A stretch of 64,000 bases of DNA from an uncultured Dysosmobacter sp. (GCA_934565855.1 CAKTIO010000002.1:248001-312000), one strand, 5' to 3'. Counted from the stretch's first letter, positions 26,619 to 35,812 are shown. The notes: generated from the letters alone by a model not told the origin. Translations and numbers: made by a program.

Positions 26619-27842
26619 TTATTTTGCTGACAGCTCCACTGCATGGCGCACCAACGAATATGCCGGTACTGCCTGCGGGAGCTTCATTTGAAATGTCATC
26701 TGCGGATTTTTCGGCTCTGTCAGTTCTTCACCGTCCGCATTCTGCATAATAGGAACCGTCATGGCAAAGGGACGGCTATCCGGACCCACAACCTCTACCG
26801 TATCTCCTGTTTTAAACTTGTTGCGCAGAGAAAGAACCGCGTTCCCGTCCGCATCACAACTCTCTACAACGGCGACTACCTGCCAGTCCCGAATATATCT
26901 GGAGTTTTCATAATACTGTCCCGGCTGTCCATAAAAGAATCCGGTGGAATAATGCCGGTGGCTCACATGCTCGACTTCATCACGCCAGACAGGGTCAGGC
27001 TTTTCCTTCAAAAACGCACGGTCCAGACAGTGCCGGTATGCCCCCGTTACGATGGCAGCATAATATGCCGACTTGGCGCGCCCCTCGATTTTCAGACTGG
27101 CAAGTCCTGCATCGCAAAGGTCCTCCAAATGGTCAATCATACACATGTCATTGGAGTTCATGATGTACGTTCCCTTTTCGTCCTCAAAGACGGGGAAATA
27201 TTCTCCCGGGCGCTTCTCCTCCATCAGTGCATATTGATACCGGCACGGCTGCGCACAGGCGCCGCGGTTACTGTCCCGTCCCGTCATATAGCCGGACAGC
27301 AGGCAGCGACCGGAATAGCTGACGCACATGGCACCGTGAACAAAGCACTCCAGTTCCAGTTCCTGCGGTGTTTTTGCCCGGATCTCCCGGATCTCCTCCA
27401 GGCTTAATTCCCGCGCCAGGATCACACGGGAAGCTCCCTGCTCATACCACGCTCTGGCACACTCATAATTGGAAATGCTCGCCTGCGTGCTGATATGCCG
27501 CTGGCAGTGCGGCGCATATTTTCCAGCAAGCGTAAACACGCCCAGATCTGCGCAAATGATGGCGTCTACTCCTGCCGCGTTCAGCTTTTCCAGATGGGCA
27601 GGAAGGCACGCTGCTTCATGATTCCGCGGCATAGTGTTAACCGTACAATGCACACGCACACCGTGTTCGTGTGCAAACTGTACTGCCTTCGGCAATTCTT
27701 CGTCCGAAAAATTACCGGCAAAGGAGCGCATACCAAAGCTGGTCCCGGCAAGATAGACCGCATCCGCTCCGTACAGCACCGCCATGTGCAGCCGTTCCAT
27801 ATCCCCTGCCGGCGCTAAAAGCTCCGGTTTTTTTTGAATCAT
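26619..27842 (-). CDS. Peptidase U32 family protein
   Basis: 407-aa TIM-barrel-like U32 protein. Recognisable blocks are PELLAPAGDMERLHMAVLYGADAVYL, the HISTQASISNYECARAWYEQGASRVILARE segment, ELECFVHGAMCVSYSGRCLLSGYMTGRDSNRGACAQPCRYQY and the C-terminal region of the U32 collagenase-like group. Members include TrhP/RlhA-type RNA hydroxylation proteins, so a tRNA 5-hydroxyuridine role is plausible; true protease activity is doubtful. It lies 8 nt downstream of mltG and upstream of the FAD gene, probably one transcript. Confidence 0.9.
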   Translation of the reverse strand: MIQKKPELLAPAGDMERLHMAVLYGADAVYLAGTSFGMRSFAGNFSDEELPKAVQFAHEHGVRVHCTVNTMPRNHEAACLPAHLEKLNAAGVDAIICADLGVFTLAGKYAPHCQRHISTQASISNYECARAWYEQGASRVILARELSLEEIREIRAKTPQELELECFVHGAMCVSYSGRCLLSGYMTGRDSNRGACAQPCRYQYALMEEKRPGEYFPVFEDEKGTYIMNSNDMCMIDHLEDLCDAGLASLKIEGRAKSAYYAAIVTGAYRHCLDRAFLKEKPDPVWRDEVEHVSHRHYSTGFFYGQPGQYYENSRYIRDWQVVAVVESCDADGNAVLSLRNKFKTGDTVEVVGPDSRPFAMTVPIMQNADGEELTEPKNPQMTFQMKLPQAVPAYSLVRHAVELSAK

Positions 27843-27850
27843 ATGATCTC

Positions 27851-28996
27851 TTATCCCCCATATTCGTTACTGTTGATAAAGTTTGTCTGTTCTTTCAGCG
27901 TCTCAAAATAGTGGTGAACGCCATCTTTTCCCAAAGCGTAGTAATAGTACGGTGTATGCTCCGGACTCAATGCCGCGTTCAGGGAATCCATGCCGGGATT
28001 TGCAATAGGCGTAGGAGGCAGCCCGGAATATTTGTAAAGGTTATAGGGTGTATCCACTTTTTTATCTGCATTGGTCAGAGCACCCTCGTGATCAGGCAAT
28101 CCATATAGCAGCGCCGCATCAATGTTCAGCACACCATAGGTGCCATGCTCTCCCTTATCTGCCAACCGGTTGTAAATCACCGAGGCGATCTTTGCCTGAT
28201 CGCTTCCATCTGTCTCCTTTTCGATCAAGGATGCGATGGTTACGATCTGCTTCAAGCTATAATCACTGCCTTCGATCTCACTTTGCAGATCTGCAATTTT
28301 TGCAGCAAAGTTATTCAGCAGACGATTCAGAGCACTGCTGCTTTTTTCATTGAGATAAAAATCATAGGTGTCCGGGAACAGGTATCCCTCCAAACGGGAG
28401 ATGTCAGCGGACGTATTGTCAACAAAGTCATAATCAAATGCGTATGTCTTTGCCGCTTCCGTCAGTGCTTCTTCTGTGTTTACACCCTTGGACGCCAGCA
28501 GAGAAATAATCTGCTGTACCGTGTATCCCTCCGGAATGGTAACACGCACCGTGTCTGCCGTCAGGTTTCCAGAGGAATTGTGCATTGCTGTAATCAACGC
28601 AATATAGTCCATATTGCTGTTCAGCTCATAGGTTCCAATTCCGATTTTTTCCTCCGCCTTATCAACTCTTCCGAAAATCTTGAAGAACCATTTATAGCTT
28701 ACAAGACCAGCATCGTGCAGCTTGTCTGCAATGCTGCCCAGATCGTCATCGGAGGTTACCTCAATCGTAACGTCTGTATACGGCTTATTCAACGAGCAAA
28801 AGTCATTCATCAGCAGCCAGCCGACTCCCGCCAAAATTGCGGAGACTACCAGCACAAAAAGCACATATGTGAGACAGCCCGCCTTCCGGTTCCGCGGCTT
28901 TCTTGGACGCGGTGCATTTGCCCTGCGGCTCTCTGCCTCCGCCCGCGCCTGACTGGCATCCCAACTGGCTGTATCTCCATTCCGATAATTGGACAT
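27851..28996 (-). CDS. mltG: Endolytic murein transglycosylase MltG
   Basis: 381-aa membrane-anchored YceG/MltG enzyme that cleaves nascent glycan strands. A cytoplasmic basic N-terminus (RPRKPRNRKAG) precedes one transmembrane helix at about residues 41-65; an LysM-like subdomain (TIPEGYTVQQIISLLASKGV) follows. The catalytic region reads LEGYLFPDTYDFY, the catalytic Glu lies in ASLIEKETDGSDQAKIASVIYNRL, and the C-terminal block is YNLYKYSGLPPTPIANPG. AGGAGG precedes ATG 28996. Confidence 0.95.
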   Translation of the reverse strand: MSNYRNGDTASWDASQARAEAESRRANAPRPRKPRNRKAGCLTYVLFVLVVSAILAGVGWLLMNDFCSLNKPYTDVTIEVTSDDDLGSIADKLHDAGLVSYKWFFKIFGRVDKAEEKIGIGTYELNSNMDYIALITAMHNSSGNLTADTVRVTIPEGYTVQQIISLLASKGVNTEEALTEAAKTYAFDYDFVDNTSADISRLEGYLFPDTYDFYLNEKSSSALNRLLNNFAAKIADLQSEIEGSDYSLKQIVTIASLIEKETDGSDQAKIASVIYNRLADKGEHGTYGVLNIDAALLYGLPDHEGALTNADKKVDTPYNLYKYSGLPPTPIANPGMDSLNAALSPEHTPYYYYALGKDGVHHYFETLKEQTNFINSNEYGG

Positions 28997-29135
28997 AAAA
29001 AACCTCCTGCCTCTTCCGGGACTGTTTTTACAGGAGCAGAACTCCTTTATTTTTTGGACCTATTTTAATGGGTCAAGTTTCCTTTTCCTACTCTCCAGCA
29101 TAGAATAGCATAGATTTAAAGTGAGGTGACAGATT

Positions 29136-29282
29136 ATGTGTTTCAATTCTGGAAACAACAGTTGTTCCTGCCTGTGGTGGATCATTATCATCCTTCTTCT
29201 GCTGTGCTGCTGCGGCGGCTGGAGCGGTAATGGATGCGGATGCGGGAACGACCACTGCAACTGCGGAAATTCCTGCTGCTGA
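29136..29282 (+). CDS. 48-aa Cys/Gly-rich single-span peptide
   Basis: A short ORF starting ATG 29136 behind GAGGTG (7-nt spacing), encoding MCFNSGNNSCSCLWW, then a run of I/L residues as a probable membrane helix (residues 13-26), and a C-terminus of C, G, N, W and S. Twelve of 48 residues are cysteine, including CCC and a final CC. It is divergent from mltG and followed by its own terminator, which supports a real gene. Similar tiny Gly/Cys-rich membrane peptides are common in spore formers and some are coat or sporulation associated; I do not recognise a specific family. Confidence 0.75.
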   Translation: MCFNSGNNSCSCLWWIIIILLLLCCCGGWSGNGCGCGNDHCNCGNSCC

Positions 29283-29296
29283 TGTTACATGACCGG

Positions 29297-29330
29297 GTGG
29301 GGCGCGTTATGCGTCCCACTCCTGCTTTTT
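29297..29330 (+). terminator. Terminator after the 48-aa peptide gene
   Basis: Nine-pair stem (29297-29305 with 29311-29319, one GU pair), loop GTTAT, then CCTGCTTTTT. It lies 14 nt after the stop codon. Confidence 0.75.
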
Positions 29331-29344
29331 CATCATAGCTTTTG

Positions 29345-30010
29345 TCAGAGCAGTTCTTTTGCCGCCTTCCAAACCTCTTGCTGGATCGTTTCAATTTTCT
29401 TTGGCTGACCTCCAGCTTCACAGGAAATCATTTTCCAGCCGCATTTTACAGCGACATCCAAAGCGTTTTCCTGACATTTTTTCAAATACTCTGCATCCTG
29501 CTCATGGATATCTGCCGTGGTACCCGTCTCCTGCTCCCTCTTACGCATCATCTTCTGCGTGATTTCCACCGGCATATTCAAATAAAAAACCAGATCCGGA
29601 CGCGGCAGTTCCAGCAAACGGTATTCCAAATCGAACAACCACTCCAGGTACTCTGCTCTCACATCCTGTGCCAATTTAGATGCCTGATGCACAGCATTTG
29701 ATGTCGTATAACGGTCCGCAATGATAATACCGCCGCTTTTGTAAAATTCTCCCCAATCCTGTCGGTAGGATGCGTACCGGTCCATCGCATAGAACATAGA
29801 TGCCGCATAGGCATTGACATCCTCCGGTCTTTTCCCGAGATTTCCGTGCAGATACTCCTCTACCATTGCGGCAGATGGCTTTCCATACCGCGGAAAATCA
29901 ATTTTTTTAGCCGGAAATCCTTCCTGCTGAAGCCGCTGAAACAGCAGAGTAGACTGGGTAGCTTTTCCGGAACCATCCGTTCCCTCAAACACGATCAGCT
30001 TTCCACTCAT
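29345..30010 (-). CDS. tmk: dTMP-kinase-like deoxynucleotide kinase
   Basis: 221-aa P-loop kinase of the thymidylate kinase family. The P-loop reads FEGTDGSGKATQ (Ala after the Lys instead of Ser/Thr), the substrate DR motif is IADRYTTSNAVHQ, the following segment is YRLLELPRPDLVFYLNMPVEIT, and the lid contains KREQET. dTMP phosphorylation is the likely reaction, although a divergent deoxynucleoside monophosphate kinase is possible. The ATG overlaps the tagA-like stop by 4 nt. Confidence 0.85.
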   Translation of the reverse strand: MSGKLIVFEGTDGSGKATQSTLLFQRLQQEGFPAKKIDFPRYGKPSAAMVEEYLHGNLGKRPEDVNAYAASMFYAMDRYASYRQDWGEFYKSGGIIIADRYTTSNAVHQASKLAQDVRAEYLEWLFDLEYRLLELPRPDLVFYLNMPVEITQKMMRKREQETGTTADIHEQDAEYLKKCQENALDVAVKCGWKMISCEAGGQPKKIETIQQEVWKAAKELL

Positions 30011-30729
30011 TTCCGTGTCCTCTTTTCCTTTCGGACATGCAGTAAAAAGAGGGGAAGCTTCATCATCCGTCCAATTCGCTTCGGGTCCTTACACAAACGG
30101 TAGAACCACTCCAAGCCATGATCGCACCAGAATGCCGGCGCACGCTCCACCACTCCGGCAAACACATCCAGACTACCGCCCAAGCCGCATAGCAGATGCG
30201 CACCTGTTGCCGCACCGTTTTTCTGCATCCATAGCTCCTGCTTCGGCGCGCCCAGGCAGACCAGCACCACATCCGCATGGCTCTCTGCAATCTTCTGAAT
30301 AACCGGAGCATCCTCCTTGAAATACCCGTCATGGGTCCCGGCAATCTGCAATCCCGGGTGCTTTTTCTGAAGATTTTCCGCAGCTTTTTCCGCAATGCCC
30401 GGCTTTGCCCCCAGCAGATAAACAGACAGCTGCTCCTCTGCCAGTTTTCCCATCAAGCGGTCCGCGAATTCGATTCCCGGCGTCCGCTCCTTCAAGGGCG
30501 TTCCAAGAATCGCCGCTCCCTTGATTATACCGATGCCATCCGGTAAAACCAGAGATGCCTGATTGACTGCCGCATTTGCCGCCGGATTTTCCCGGCAGAC
30601 TTCAACAATTTCCGGATTGGGAGTCACGACATAGTGTGCGCCGGGGGTATGGACAAGCCGCATTCCCTCCGCTACAGCCTCTTCCAATGTCAGATTATCG
30701 AACCCTACGCCCAATACGTCGATTCGCAT
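30007..30729 (-). CDS. tagA: WecG/TagA/CpsF glycosyltransferase
   Basis: 240-aa GT26 enzyme transferring N-acetylmannosamine (TagA) or ManNAcA (WecG) to a lipid-linked GlcNAc. Signature blocks: HYVVTPNPEIVEVCRENP, LVLPDGIGIIKGAAILGTPLKERTPG, DVVLVCLGAPKQELWM and the C-terminal GGSLDVFAGVVERAPAFWCDHGLEWFYRL. The wecB and tagO-like genes at 53.6-55.9 kb supply the UDP-ManNAc donor and the lipid-linked GlcNAc acceptor, so the window encodes the first steps of a wall polymer linkage unit (inference). GAGGTG precedes ATG 30729. Confidence 0.92.
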   Translation of the reverse strand: MRIDVLGVGFDNLTLEEAVAEGMRLVHTPGAHYVVTPNPEIVEVCRENPAANAAVNQASLVLPDGIGIIKGAAILGTPLKERTPGIEFADRLMGKLAEEQLSVYLLGAKPGIAEKAAENLQKKHPGLQIAGTHDGYFKEDAPVIQKIAESHADVVLVCLGAPKQELWMQKNGAATGAHLLCGLGGSLDVFAGVVERAPAFWCDHGLEWFYRLCKDPKRIGRMMKLPLFLLHVRKEKRTRK

Positions 30730-30807
30730 AAGAACACCTCACAGTAGCTTGCATATTCATACAGTGTAGAATTATAGCATATTTTATTGCAACACTTCAA
30801 GCCATAA

Positions 30808-30846
30808 TTAAGCGAGAATCCCCACTTATCCGGGATTCCCGCTTTT
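30808..30846 (-). terminator. Hairpin downstream of the DMT transporter
   Basis: AAGCGaGAATCCC / GGGATTCcCGCTT stem between the transporter stop and the tagA promoter region; the T-run is good on the plus strand and weak on the minus strand. Confidence 0.55.
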
Positions 30847-30861
30847 TACAGGCTTGTAAAA

Positions 30862-31782
30862 TTATATTTCCTGCTTTTTTCCTCCGGAAGTTGGCAGCTG
30901 TGCCAGAACCACAGCGCCCAGCATTAAAATGCAGCCGAAATATTCCCGTCCAGACATGCGGTCCTTTAAAATTACGGCGCCGCCAATGGTGGCAAACACA
31001 GATTCCAGACTTAACAGCAGGGATACGACCGTTGGATTAGAACCCTTCTGTGCCAAAATTTGCAGCGTATACGCAATTCCGCTGGAGAAAATGCCAACAT
31101 ATAAAATCGGAAACATTGCTACCTTGATTGCGAACCAGGAGGGTGTTTCCATCAAAAGCATTCCTACCGTTGAAAAAATAGTCACCACCAGCAACTGCGC
31201 ACAGGATAGCTCTACACCTCTGACCCTTTCCCCATAATGGTCAATCAGTAAAATCTGGGCGGAATAGCAAAAGGAGCAAAGCACGATATAAAAATCGCCC
31301 TTGGCAATAGAGAACCCGTCTTGAACACACAGACAATACAGACCTACCACAGCAATGGCAACGCTGACCCATACTGTCCACGGAATTTTCTTCTTCAGAA
31401 AAATCCCAAAAATCGGAACGATCACAATGTAAAGTGCTGTAATAAAGCCGGCTTTTCCAGAACTGGTGGTTTCCAGCCCCTTTTGCTGCAAATTGGTCGC
31501 AACCGCCAACGCCAATCCACACAGGCAGCCGCCTGCCAAAAGGTCTTTACGGTACTGTTGTCCCGATTCCTCTGGAGCCTTCCGGCTGCTCTCTCCCCTG
31601 TCCAGTCTCCGCATGATAATACAAACGATCAGCATTGCCAGAAAGCCGACAAAGGATCTTGCCGCACTAAAGGTAAACGCCTCTACATGCTCCGCCCCTA
31701 CGCTCTGGGCAACAAATGCCGTTCCCCAAATCAATGCAGCCAATACTGCACAGGAATTTTGTCGAATATGGTTCTCTCTCAT
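30862..31782 (-). CDS. DMT (EamA) family transporter
   Basis: 306-aa membrane protein with ten hydrophobic segments arranged as two EamA repeats (first starts SCAVLAALIWGTAFVAQ, second near FYIVLCSFCYSAQILLIDH). Conserved C-terminal region SLLLSLESVFATIGGAVILKDRMSGREYFGCILMLGAV is typical. DMT members export metabolites or amino acids; the substrate cannot be inferred. Transcribed alone, divergent from the glycosylase gene. Confidence 0.88.
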   Translation of the reverse strand: MRENHIRQNSCAVLAALIWGTAFVAQSVGAEHVEAFTFSAARSFVGFLAMLIVCIIMRRLDRGESSRKAPEESGQQYRKDLLAGGCLCGLALAVATNLQQKGLETTSSGKAGFITALYIVIVPIFGIFLKKKIPWTVWVSVAIAVVGLYCLCVQDGFSIAKGDFYIVLCSFCYSAQILLIDHYGERVRGVELSCAQLLVVTIFSTVGMLLMETPSWFAIKVAMFPILYVGIFSSGIAYTLQILAQKGSNPTVVSLLLSLESVFATIGGAVILKDRMSGREYFGCILMLGAVVLAQLPTSGGKKQEI

Positions 31783-31858
31783 ACGCCTTGCCTCTATCCC
31801 AAAATCATGCTATGATAAATCACAACACAAGTTGATACTATAGCATTGAGGTGAAAAA

Positions 31859-32476
31859 ATGGCAAGACTTTCTCGAGATTTCTACACCGGAGACACGGTA
31901 CAAATTGCGCGGGACCTGCTTGGAAAATACCTTGTCCGCCGGTGGAAGCAAGAGCTTCTGGTCTGCCAAATCACGGAAACCGAGGCGTATGTTGGAAGAT
32001 GCGACAAAGCCTGCCATGCATACGGATACCGTAAAACCGACCGAAATGCCGTTATGTTCGGTCCACCGGGACATGCGTATATTTACCTCATTTATGGAAT
32101 GCACCACTGCCTGAATTTTGTCACCGAACCAGAGGGAGAGCCATCCGCCGTACTCCTGCGCGGTGTTCGTCCAATTTCTGGTATGGACACCATATCCAAA
32201 CTGCGTTTCGGAAAACCGGTCCATACGCTGTCTGCCTATCAACGGAAAAATTTCATGAATGGTCCCGGAAAAGTCTGTAAAGGTTTATTACTTTCACGCA
32301 ATGAAAACGGAATGGATCTAACGGGTAACACATTATTTATTTGCACAGAATTGCGCGATGTAGGTCTTGCAGACAATGAAGCCGCAACAGCATTAAAAAT
32401 TCACCAGAGTACGCGCATTGGTATTGATTATGCGGAGGAAGCCACAGCATTTCCGTGGCGCTTTTATCTTGAGTAA
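31859..32476 (+). CDS. DNA-3-methyladenine glycosylase (AAG/MPG type)
   Basis: 205-aa glycosylase removing alkylated purines. Blocks typical of the AAG/MPG fold: LARDLLGKYLVRRW-like start, ITETEAYVGRCDKACHAYGYRKTDRNAVMFGPPGHAYIYLIYGMHHCLNFV containing the catalytic Glu of TEAY, LLRGVRP and NGPGKVCKGL. ATG 31859 with GAGG upstream. Followed at 16 nt by a HAD hydrolase gene. Confidence 0.93.
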   Translation: MARLSRDFYTGDTVQIARDLLGKYLVRRWKQELLVCQITETEAYVGRCDKACHAYGYRKTDRNAVMFGPPGHAYIYLIYGMHHCLNFVTEPEGEPSAVLLRGVRPISGMDTISKLRFGKPVHTLSAYQRKNFMNGPGKVCKGLLLSRNENGMDLTGNTLFICTELRDVGLADNEAATALKIHQSTRIGIDYAEEATAFPWRFYLE

Positions 32477-32492
32477 GGAGATATTTTTCAGC

Positions 32493-33128
32493 ATGCTGTT
32501 TTTTGATTTAGACGGAACCCTGATTGACTCTAACGGAATCTGGAAGGATGTGGACCGTACCTTTTTAAAACGACGGGGGCTTCCCTATACGCACGCCTAT
32601 TACGAGGGAGTGGCGCATACCATTTTCCCGAAAGCCGCACAGTTCACAAAAGAATACTGTCATCTGCCGGAGTCCTGTGAGGAGATTATGTCAGAGTGGA
32701 TGGAGCTTGCTCAGGGACTATACAACAAGGTTGAACTGAAGCCAGGTGTCCGTGCCTACTTAAAGCAGTGTCAATCCGAGGAACGCAGAATGGCAATCGT
32801 AACCTCCAGCGTTCCGGAGCATTGCCTCACCGCTTTGAAGCATCTGAATCTGGAAAAGTATTTTGAAAACATCACCTTTGCTCAAAGGCTTGGTCTGGAT
32901 AAGGAACAGCCGCAGGTTTGGCTCCATGCCGCTGCTGAAAATCATGTACGCCCGGAGGATTGTACTATTTTTGATGATAGTATTGCCGCTTGCCGCGGCG
33001 CGCGAGCAGCCAGAATGCGTGTCGTAGGTGTTTACGATGATTATTTTGCAAAGAACCAGCAGGAAATGCAAGACTTCTGCGATGTTTATATCAAAAGCTT
33101 TGAAGAACTGCTCCTTCCTGTCCGATAA
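32493..33128 (+). CDS. HAD-superfamily phosphatase
   Basis: 211-aa HAD hydrolase. Motif I is MLFFDLDGTLIDSNGIW at the N-terminus, motif II is VTSSVPEHC, motif III is the Lys in RLGLDKEQPQ, and motif IV is CTIFDDSIAACRGARAARM. A helical cap of class-I type sits between motifs I and II. Substrate unknown (phosphoglycolate- or sugar-phosphatase-like). AAGGAGAT precedes ATG 32493, so the longer open frame inside the glycosylase gene was rejected. Ends in a terminator. Confidence 0.88.
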   Translation: MLFFDLDGTLIDSNGIWKDVDRTFLKRRGLPYTHAYYEGVAHTIFPKAAQFTKEYCHLPESCEEIMSEWMELAQGLYNKVELKPGVRAYLKQCQSEERRMAIVTSSVPEHCLTALKHLNLEKYFENITFAQRLGLDKEQPQVWLHAAAENHVRPEDCTIFDDSIAACRGARAARMRVVGVYDDYFAKNQQEMQDFCDVYIKSFEELLLPVR

Positions 33129-33138
33129 AACAGAAAAG

Positions 33139-33185
33139 ACAGACCGCACAGGTGTTTATAAATGTCTGTGCGGTCTGTTTTTTAT
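33139..33185 (+). terminator. Terminator after the HAD gene
   Basis: CAGACCGCACAG / CTGTGCGGTCTG stem followed by TTTTTTAT; overlaps the end of the convergent pcrA gene. Confidence 0.9.
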
Positions 33186-35707
33186 AATTTTTTCATATGT
33201 ACGCCTGCAGATTTCAGCATCAATTTCTTACTTCCAACATTGTCAAAAGCAACCTCTACCAATGCGTCACCGCCCATAGGACGAATAGACAGAACCATGC
33301 CCTTTCCAAATGCGGTATGCTCTACCATATCTCCCTGCTGCAGCTGCATAGGCAGTCCGGCAGATCTCGGTTTGGTCGATACAGATTTCAACGGACGGGG
33401 AGCTGGTGTCGGAGAAGCCTTATAGGAATGCACACCGTCGCTGCTCCAACTGCCCCGGCGGCTTTCCGCCGAAGCATAACGCAGTCCGTCTCCCCCGCCA
33501 TAGCCACCAGATGGAGGCTCTTTTGTATAAGCAGAAGTATCACTGTACCCAACGCTGTAGCTGCCATCCTCCCAGCGCTCCGAAGCAGTATATGGCGCAG
33601 GCTTCCCCTGCCAATCCGAATTCTTTTCCGGGATTTCTTCCAAAAAACGAGACGGACGGCACGGCGACGTTTTACCATAAAGCATTCTTTGCCGGGCATT
33701 CGTCAGGGTCAACCGCTCCTTGGCGCGCGTCAGTGCCACATAGCACAGCCGCCGCTCCTCTTCCAGCTCCTCCTCATTGTATGCCGCATTCATATTAGGA
33801 AACAATCCCTCCTCCATGCCCACTACATACACAGAGGGAAATTCCAGCCCCTTTGCCGCATGCATGGTCATCAGAGTAACGCAGTCCTCACTGCCATCCA
33901 TAGAATCCAGATCCGTATACAGAGCGATTTCATTCAAGAAACCGGACAGCGTCGGGTCCTCCGGATCCTGTTCCAGGAATCCTAAAATATTGGATTTTAG
34001 CTCTTTTACGTTTTCAATGCGTCCACGGCTTTCTATATCGTTCTTTTCTTCCAACACACGGATATATCCAGTCCGTTCACATACCGCGTCATAAAATTCC
34101 GGCAGAGCCAATTCTCCACCCAGCTTTCTCAGGGAGTCGATCAAATCGGCAAACTTCAGTAGCTTTGCCGCCGCGGATTTCAGTTCGGGGAAATAATCCG
34201 CATTCCGGATAATCTCATAAAGAGATGCACCCTGCACAGCCGCTACATTCTGCACCTTCTCGACCGTTGCCGTGCCAATGGACCGGGCAGGAACATTGAT
34301 GATCCGGCGCAGGCGGAGATCGTCCAGCGGATTATTCAACACACATAGATACGCCAAAATATCCTTGATTTCCGCCCGGTCAAAAAATTTGGTTCCACCC
34401 ACGATTTTATAAGGGATTCCGTTCCGTTTCAAGGCATATTCCAACGCATTGGACTGGGCATTGGTCCGGTACAAAACAGCGTTGTCACGGAAGCTGCGCC
34501 CACGGTTGGCACCCATCAGGATATCACCCACAACAAAATTGGCTTCATCGCTTTCGTTGAAGACCGTCCGAATCTGCACCTTTTCGCCATCGCCGTTTTT
34601 GGTCCAGAGCGTTTTTCCCTTTCGTCCCTGATTATTCTGGATCACTGCGTTTGCTGCATCCAAAATATTCTGAGTGGAGCGGTAATTCTGCTCCAGCCGG
34701 ATCACACGCGCATTTTTATACTGCTTTTCAAAGCTGAGAATATTCTCAATGTTTGCGCCGCGGAAACGGTAAATGCTCTGATCATCATCGCCGACCACAC
34801 AGAGGTTTTTTCGTCCGCCTGCCAAAAGCGCCGTTAACAAATACTGCAAATGGTTTGTGTCCTGATACTCATCTACCAGAACATAGCGGAACTTATTCTG
34901 ATAGTATTCCAGAACCTCCGGCTCTTTTTTCAAAAGCGTGACGGTATGGAAAATCAGGTCGTCAAAATCCAGCGCATTTGCAGCCTTCAGCTTTTCCGTA
35001 TAACGTGTGTAAATTTTTGCGATTCGGGTCATTTTCCAATCTCCGGATTCTCCCTCACGTTCGGTAAACTGTGCCGCCGTTTCGTACCGGTCCTTAGCGC
35101 TGCTGATGATGCTGAGAACCTCCCGCGGCTGGAAGGCTTTTTCCTCCAATTCCAGTTCCCTCACGATATCCTTTACAACACGTTTGCAATCATCGGTATC
35201 ATAAATCGTAAAGTCCTTTTCATAGCCCAGACGATCAATATCTCTCCGCAGAATGCGCACACAGGCGGAGTGGAATGTAGACGCCCAGACATCATTTGCC
35301 GCAGGTCCCAATTTTGCCGCCAGACGGTCCTTCAGTTCCCCTGCCGCTTTATTTGTAAAGGTAATTGCCAGTACAGACCACGGCATTGCCGGATCCGTAG
35401 AGCACAGGCGAACCGCACGGGTCCGCTCCTCTGGAGATGGCTGCTGCGGATAATTTTCCAAAAACTCCAGATCCGCCTCTGTCGCCCACTCCGGAATCTC
35501 CTCACTGTCGCTGCCGCGACCATAAGTCAGCAGATTATATACTCTCTGGATCAAAACTGTCGTCTTACCGGAACCGGCTCCCGCCAATAGCAGAAGCGGT
35601 CCCTCTGTCGTCATCGCAGCCTTTCTCTGCTCCGGATTTAATTTTTGAAAGTCCCGCGCGATCACAGCCCGCCGCGCGGAAAGATACCGTTCCTTGAAAT
35701 CTACCAT
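33182..35707 (-). CDS. pcrA: ATP-dependent DNA helicase PcrA/UvrD
   Basis: About 841-aa superfamily 1A helicase for nucleotide excision repair and recombination control. Q-motif LNPEQRKAAMTTEGPLLLLAG, Walker A AGAGSGKTT, motif II VDEYQDTN, motif III GDDDQSIYRFRGA, motif IV region RLEQNYRSTQNIL, motif V LMTMHAAKGLEFPSVYVVGMEEG and motif VI ALTRAKERL are intact. The C-terminus carries a Gly/Ser/Tyr-rich linker and a Tudor-like end (GDMVEHTAFGKGMVLSI). The start ATG 35707 (MVDFKERYL) was chosen because the promoter overlaps the upstream part of the open frame. Confidence 0.95.
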   Translation of the reverse strand: MVDFKERYLSARRAVIARDFQKLNPEQRKAAMTTEGPLLLLAGAGSGKTTVLIQRVYNLLTYGRGSDSEEIPEWATEADLEFLENYPQQPSPEERTRAVRLCSTDPAMPWSVLAITFTNKAAGELKDRLAAKLGPAANDVWASTFHSACVRILRRDIDRLGYEKDFTIYDTDDCKRVVKDIVRELELEEKAFQPREVLSIISSAKDRYETAAQFTEREGESGDWKMTRIAKIYTRYTEKLKAANALDFDDLIFHTVTLLKKEPEVLEYYQNKFRYVLVDEYQDTNHLQYLLTALLAGGRKNLCVVGDDDQSIYRFRGANIENILSFEKQYKNARVIRLEQNYRSTQNILDAANAVIQNNQGRKGKTLWTKNGDGEKVQIRTVFNESDEANFVVGDILMGANRGRSFRDNAVLYRTNAQSNALEYALKRNGIPYKIVGGTKFFDRAEIKDILAYLCVLNNPLDDLRLRRIINVPARSIGTATVEKVQNVAAVQGASLYEIIRNADYFPELKSAAAKLLKFADLIDSLRKLGGELALPEFYDAVCERTGYIRVLEEKNDIESRGRIENVKELKSNILGFLEQDPEDPTLSGFLNEIALYTDLDSMDGSEDCVTLMTMHAAKGLEFPSVYVVGMEEGLFPNMNAAYNEEELEEERRLCYVALTRAKERLTLTNARQRMLYGKTSPCRPSRFLEEIPEKNSDWQGKPAPYTASERWEDGSYSVGYSDTSAYTKEPPSGGYGGGDGLRYASAESRRGSWSSDGVHSYKASPTPAPRPLKSVSTKPRSAGLPMQLQQGDMVEHTAFGKGMVLSIRPMGGDALVEVAFDNVGSKKLMLKSAGVHMKKL

Positions 35708-35771
35708 TTTTTCACCAGTTTCTTTCCCATCTTCTTCTGCCTGTTTTTCTTGCTTCCAACATAATGAACCC

Positions 35772-35800
35772 ATTGTAGGCGAAATCAAAACACACGTCAA
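35772..35800 (-). promoter_or_regulatory. pcrA promoter
   Basis: TTGACG (35800-35795), 17-bp spacer, TACAAT (35777-35772). The TTG of the -35 box is also the first codon of the longest open frame, which is therefore not the translation start. Confidence 0.65.
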
Positions 35801-35812
35801 CCTTCTTCGGAC

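Noticed and set aside
25050..26630. 526-aa plus-strand open frame opposite the FAD oxidoreductase
   Set aside because: Antisense shadow of a gene with clear FAD motifs; its product has no recognisable domains and no ribosome site.
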